Of a stretch of 64,000 nucleotides of DNA, positions 59,469 to 64,000 are shown one piece after another (position 1 is the first letter of the stretch; every line of letters starts with the position of its first letter). Source of the stretch: Epiperipatus broadwayi (taxonomy: Eukaryota; Onychophora; Udeonychophora; Euonychophora; Peripatidae); NCBI GenBank assembly GCA_028023455.1, contig JAQFVV010006311.1, positions 2,586,147 to 2,650,146 on the forward strand, written 5' to 3'. The translations under genes and the position numbers were made by a program. A model generated the notes under the pieces. That model was not told where the DNA came from. It saw only the letters and a list, made by a program, of their open reading frames with translations, and did not search any database.

Positions 59469-60130
59469 TTAGCATTTGGCCAGTGACTGTGCATGATACA
59501 TTAATAGCATTCTGAAAATACAAGTGTTCCAGCTACCTGTGCTAGCTTTCTTAAGAATTCTTCTAGCCTCTTGAATTAATTTCTTAGCTTGGCCATTGTT
59601 CTCAGGATACAATGGTGACCTGAACATTAATTCAATGCTATTGTTGGCATAGAATTTGTCTGAAACTAGTTTTAGGCAAGCCATGGGTAGTGAATAGTCT
59701 CCTAAGAGCCTCAATAGTTGCAGTGAATTGGAGTAATGATACTTCCATCACCTCCAATTACTTGGAATATATATAAACTATTAATAAAAGTTTGCCCCTC
59801 CATGGATCAGTATGGTTAACTTGGATTCTGATCTAGGACTCGTAAATTCATACCATTGAATAATTTTGTTCTTTATTGGTATGTTTTGGTTCATATGATG
59901 GACTTTAGACTCTATGTCAGAGTCCAATGTAGGCTGCCAGATGTAAGATGTATCTAACATTTTCATTCTGATAATTATTAGATGACCATTATGTAATAGT
60001 TTAAACATTTGGGACTGGCCAGCTGGTTATATAACAATTCTTGATCCCTAGATATCACAGGTATTTCCAATTGGAAGCTCTAGATTTTGAGTCCAGTAGG
60101 CAAGATGCAGCTCATCACATTTTTTTGTTT
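59469..60130 (-). pseudogene. Gypsy integrase, broken by frameshifts
   Basis: The N-terminal part (60008-59781) reads MFKLLHNGHLIIIRMKMLDT then SYIWQPTLDSDIE, the L-H-x-G-H-P-G-I-x-R-M-K ... Y-V-W-W-P-x-x-D-x-D-I-E zinc-binding region. Upstream, GNTCDI and GSRIVI correspond to the strand preceding it. The core fragment (59714-59469) reads RSPLYPENNGQAKKLIQEAR and RILKKA, the S-P-x-Y-P-Q-S-N-G-Q-A-E region that includes the catalytic Glu position, here Lys. The first acidic catalytic residues are not clearly readable. Frames change at least twice. Confidence 0.82.
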
Positions 60131-61320
60131 GGCCAACCCTGATAGATCCATTTTAGTAACCATTGGCATCCATGATCACCAATAGTCCACCATTTTTTTT
60201 AACTAGTGAATTTAATCTCAAGTCTTCCGTATTAACTGATTGACTTTTTGAATTTACTTTCTTTGCATTGTGACTTCATTTACTCTATCACAAATCCTAA
60301 GTGACTGTACTAGTCACCAAGAGATTACTATGACTACCTGTTGATATAGCAAGAGATAAATATAAAGGTTTTTTGGGCATAATGATTTTTACCCTGAATT
60401 CCCCCAAGACAGAAATTTGATTGCTTTTGTAATCAATAATTGCTTTGCTGTAAGGTTGCAATTGTTATTTTTATTAATAATAAACTACATATTTTTTGAC
60501 AATCCGAGTTTTGAAGATTGAGTCTGTACTGCTCACAACGTTAACATTATTGGTATTGATACTCAACAATTTCTTTACATTTATGAGATTTTTAAAATAT
60601 TATTTTTCATTCTTTTTTTGCTGTCTTGCTGGGTTTTTTTAAACAAGCAGTTTTTATACATTTGACTTGTTTAAGAATGTGTGGATTCTGTTTTGTTATG
60701 TCTGTACAAACTCTCAAAATACTATCATCTGTAGTAGATCCTTTAAGCAAGTCTGATCAGGAAAATCTAGACAATTTGGCTTTCTGACCTACAGCATTAA
60801 AGCTGGGACTACTTTAGTGGAATAATCTGAATCACCATAGATTCATCCAAAGTTGCTGGCAAGTCCACAGACACAAGGTAGTATTTGGACCTCTTAACAA
60901 TTTGATCTAGAATGCCATAACCATGCATTCACAAATGTAACAATCTCTTAGCACTTTATTTAAAAAATCCCCAAACTCGCAACTAAATGCAAGCTTCTTG
61001 GTGATAGCAGTAAAATCTCTCATTTACTCCTCTTCCCCTTGAGTACTGATATTGAAGTGATAGGGATTTTGAGTAGAAGACTAACTGCAGAGATAATACT
61101 CTATCAAAATCAAGTTTAGCATGAAACAAAAAAACTGCTTACGTTTGCACACTGCAGATCATTACGAATGTCACTAATTTTAATTCAGGATTTAGGATTT
61201 TTAAATAGAATTAGCTTTCAGGTAGAAAAGCACTCGACCCATGTAATTGGTCAATTTTCTGAATAATCTCTAATGAGCAAACTTTAACCATTTTAAAACT
61301 TTTTTCCAGCCATGAGGGAA

Positions 61321-62898
61321 AAAAAGTATTGCGACTGCAACAAAACTTTTGTGTCTATATATTGAAACAGTTAGATCCGTTTCACTCAGATTGCGTGTAT
61401 TTCTTTAATTTAAGTTTGAGTGTGCTTGTAATATTGCCGAGTATGTGCATGTATAATAATTGCCTTATTAACTATAATATGAAAATACTGTCATAAATAT
61501 TTATATATGTGCAGATTCATTTACATTTGTTAAAACTTAAGTAAACATAGCAATGTGTAGTTAGAATTTATGTATATAACAAAATAATAAGTTTAAATTT
61601 ATAAAATTATTCATTTAAGTTTTAATATTCATTCTAAATAATTTTCAAGTTCTATTGTTTGTTAAAATTACACAAGCTGTAATTTGTTTACGAGTTTTAA
61701 CATTATGCCTAAAAATAATCTTTTGGCTGAAACTTGACCCATTTAAAATTATAACTAAGACAAATTATACAATTCAGTCAGGCATAAAATTTCATACTAA
61801 GTGCTATTGCAAAACCCTAGGGAATAGATCTTTAACTCTGGATGTAGCTATGACGCAAATTGGAAAATTCGAGGGAATAGAGCTTTTAAGTCCAAATTTA
61901 ACTATAGTAAATATTTTACTAAGTGGAAATTTGGTTCAAGGCAAAGTTCGAACCAATAAACAAGTGATATTGTGAAAGAAAAGGGGGAAGGATCTACTGT
62001 CAAAAATAGAATATAAAAAAGGCCTGTAGTGGCCACCAAAAATTGTTGCTGCTGCTGATACATATTTTCTGAAAGACCAGTGCCGAAAAAATAATTAAAA
62101 GGCTGTTCCTGCATTACTTTAGCAAGCTGAATTATACTAAGCCATTACCAAAGCTGTTAAAATGAGGACCGTTGGCTAAGGGACAATAGACAACCATCTA
62201 TTTTCCGGGGATCACTGCTACCAAATGGAAGAAAACATCAACCTCCGCCTGATATACCAGAGAGTTCCTGATCGAAGTGATGAATGAAAGCTGCCACCGA
62301 AGTAAATTTACAAAGCTGCATCCAGACTTAAACCTAGAAAAGCCACAGCTGATTTAATGGAAAGGAAACGCACAGTAAAGAATGCCTTGAAAGACTTACT
62401 ACCAAGTATTACCGGTAAATCATTCTGCAGAATACTTTAATTTCATTACTAAACCCATTCTAAATTAAAAGCTAGCTAACTAATCAAATCTCGTATTTAA
62501 TTATATTATTTAAATGTTAAACTAAACTGTTTATATTAAATTTACTTTAAAGCTTAGAGCACTCTCAAAATTCTTGCTTGATCATAAATATTTTAGATAA
62601 TCATCAATATTTAGATTCTATAAAACCATTCAAACAAATTCTTCATTTCTGAATTTTATTGATCGTTGTCTGCAATTTGTTCTTATGCCATCTATATTTA
62701 GTTTTAATTTCATGTTTACTAATTTATGCTATGTTCGTCAGAATGGAGTTTTGTGGGGTTTAATAATTATTGGAGGTGCAAGAAAGCACATTTCCGTCAT
62801 GTCAGATTATATAAAGAAATATAGGCAAAACGTCCTTCTGAAATCAATCTATTATTTATGCTAGAGTGAATCAGTTACTTATAATGCACAAAATAAGT
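61321..62898. other. 5' flank of Gypsy relic, unassigned
   Basis: It may include the eroded 5' LTR. It holds open frames at 61655-61975 (plus) and 61902-62114 (minus) with no domain, and a 44-codon plus-strand run near 62310-62440 (KAASRLKPRKATADLMERKR) that I cannot assign. Slightly higher GC at 62030-62420 suggests transposon sequence. Confidence 0.4.
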
Positions 62899-63135
62899 CG
62901 TTTAAAAATATATTTTGCGCAAGTTATTTAAAATGTATATTTTGCGTAAGTTATTTAAAAACGCATATTTGCGTAAGTTATTTAAAACGCATATTTTGCG
63001 TAAGTTATTTGAAATGTATATTTTGTAAGTTATTTAAAATTAGTATTTGAGTAAGTTATTTAAGAATCAATATTTTGCATGAGCTATTTAAGAATCCATA
63101 TTTGACATAGATTATTTAAAAATCAGTTTGTTTGA
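62899..63135 (+). repeat. 27-bp minisatellite, about 8 copies
   Basis: AAGTTATTTAAAA recurs at 62921, 62948, 62975, 63002, 63027 and 63053, with diverged copies near 63080 and 63107. The period is 27 bp (two units are one or two shorter). Middle copies contain ACGCATATTTTGCGT, a near-palindrome with CpG at both ends. Outer copies have lost the CpGs. Confidence 0.9.
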
Positions 63136-64000
63136 TATTAGATGTAAATTATACGACATATAATTAATGTTTCAAGTTCCAGTAAATCTTTAAATTTGCT
63201 ATAACTCCATTTAATTAAAGATTAAGAAGCTATGCAGAGATCCTTAAATCAGATTCTTATTATCGCCTTTATCATGTGACTTAATAATCTCATTTATGAA
63301 CTGACCAGAGGTAGTAGCACTGAAAGAAGCTAAGATTTTGGCATAATTAATTTATGAAATGTTATTAGCATTGCGAATATGTTGCTAGTTAGCATAAATG
63401 TGCATCTCTCCTTGATATACCTATAATGGCCTACATCAGGATCGATTCCACGTCAAGTCACGCCTCAAAAGTTTAGGCAACTGTGACATTTATTTGTATT
63501 TGAAGGAATCAAAGTGTTCCAAAGGGCTCGTAAGTCATTGTTCTGCCCTGCTCACTTGAATAAAAAAGCCTCTTCGTATTATAGCAAGTAGCAGGTCTGA
63601 GGAACCGATTACTAGGTAATAAACCTCAATTAAGTACATATTTGAGGCACACTTATTCTGATACTATAGTTTATAACGCCCTAGAATCTGATGTTCGACC
63701 AACACACCTCAGTTCAGCTTCCCTAGAAAGTAACTTCGGCTTTGATCCAATTTGGAATCTGAATTATGCATTTATCTGTGTAGCAATTATATGTAATATT
63801 ATGCAAATATCGTTATAGTTGAGTTTAAACTTAGTAAAAATAATAATATAATCTCTATCAGTTACCAATAAATTGATCACTCTAACTATTACTGATTTCC
63901 ACTATACAGAACATAGCATGAGTTATGATATAGAGGATGGTATGAGCATATTAAAGTCATAGACTAATTAAACATTTTGTAACTCCAAAAGCCATTCACT
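63136..64000. other. Right edge of window, slightly GC-richer
   Basis: The region from 63420 to 63760 is less AT-rich than average, but no exon for the EBP2 N-terminus (acidic, Met-initiated, ending at a donor on the minus strand), no RNA gene and no element could be identified. Confidence 0.45.

Larger units (their letters stand above)
58583..61320 (-). mobile_element. Ty3/Gypsy retrotransposon relic (gag and integrase, RT missing)
   Basis: Minus-strand order 5' to 3': a gag-like start (ATG at 61313, MAGKKF) and scattered gag-like pieces to about 60600; then directly the integrase zinc-binding domain (60130-59781) and catalytic core (59714-59469); then about 0.6 kb and an LTR-like end at 58874-58583. 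Gag and integrase are only about 0.5 kb apart, so protease, reverse transcriptase and RNase H appear deleted. The integrase resembles K02A2.6-like Gypsy elements common in invertebrates. Frameshifts and stops throughout make it inactive. It lies upstream of the first visible EBP2 exon, in the same orientation. Confidence 0.78.

Noticed and set aside
61345-61640. Possible 5' LTR paired with 58583-58874
   Set aside because: By eye only scattered similarity (for example TGAGTG). No shared stretch long enough to call an LTR pair.
61655-61975. 106-codon plus-strand open frame
   Set aside because: No domain recognised. It lies in probable transposon flank on the strand opposite to the Gypsy element.
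62899-63135. Regularly spaced short repeats, considered as a CRISPR array
   Set aside because: Repeats are continuous with no unique spacers, units vary in sequence and the genome is eukaryotic. It is a minisatellite.
58479-64000. Search for the EBP2 start exon
   Set aside because: No acidic, Met-initiated minus-strand segment ending at a donor was found. It is probably beyond the window.

Overview
This window is very AT-rich animal DNA. It contains part of one recognisable host gene on the minus strand, surrounded by dense and mostly decayed repeats. The gene is an EBNA1BP2/EBP2 orthologue, a nucleolar 60S ribosome-biogenesis factor. Seven exons with consensus splice sites lie at 58478-58395, 54811-54651, 33751-33628, 33042-32953, 32665-32590, 20703-20607 and 4838-4706. 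Together they give 765 nt (255 codons) in one continuous frame. The acidic N-terminal exon (right of 58478) and the basic C-terminal end (left of 4706) were not found and probably lie outside the window. Introns run from 287 bp to about 20.9 kb. Spliceosomal introns, TTTAG-type acceptors, RTE and Ty3/Gypsy retroelements, hAT relics and foldback elements indicate an invertebrate metazoan. The phylum cannot be settled from sequence alone.

Layout from left to right. 1-4705: downstream intron or 3' flank with nothing recognisable. 4839-20606: intron holding a family of terminal-inverted-repeat (M) elements (5.2-5.4 kb and 8.1-10.1 kb) with a 0.7-kb palindrome beside them, a GC-richer island that may be a solo LTR (13.7-14.7 kb), and a head-to-head array of a 465-bp repeat (about 15.94-19.51 kb) bounded by an exact 15-bp direct repeat. 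20704-32589: intron with a degraded hAT-like transposase, a 1,549-bp TIR element inserted in it with an 8-bp target duplication, single and foldback copies of the 465-bp repeat, an RTE retrotransposon on the minus strand (27.16-30.25 kb), and a long perfect-looking hairpin (32.23-32.41 kb). 33752-54650: intron with a second RTE copy on the plus strand (38.7-41.6 kb), older BovB/RTE-like relics (35.1, 47.0-47.6 and 48.1 kb) and an LTR/promoter-like block (43.5-46.1 kb). 54812-58394: intron with a foldback copy of the 465-bp family. Beyond 58479: a minus-strand Ty3/Gypsy relic with LTR-like, integrase and gag-like parts (58.6-61.3 kb), and a 27-bp minisatellite (62.9-63.1 kb).

EBP2 is the only host gene I can support. 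Everything else is mobile DNA, repeats or unassigned AT-rich sequence. The strongest oddity is the 465-bp array. Its right half consists of copies at exactly 465-bp spacing, while its left half loses G residues progressively (spacings 462, 446 and 418) toward the insertion edge. That pattern looks more like a consensus or assembly artefact than ordinary decay. I did not find a convincing new biological system.
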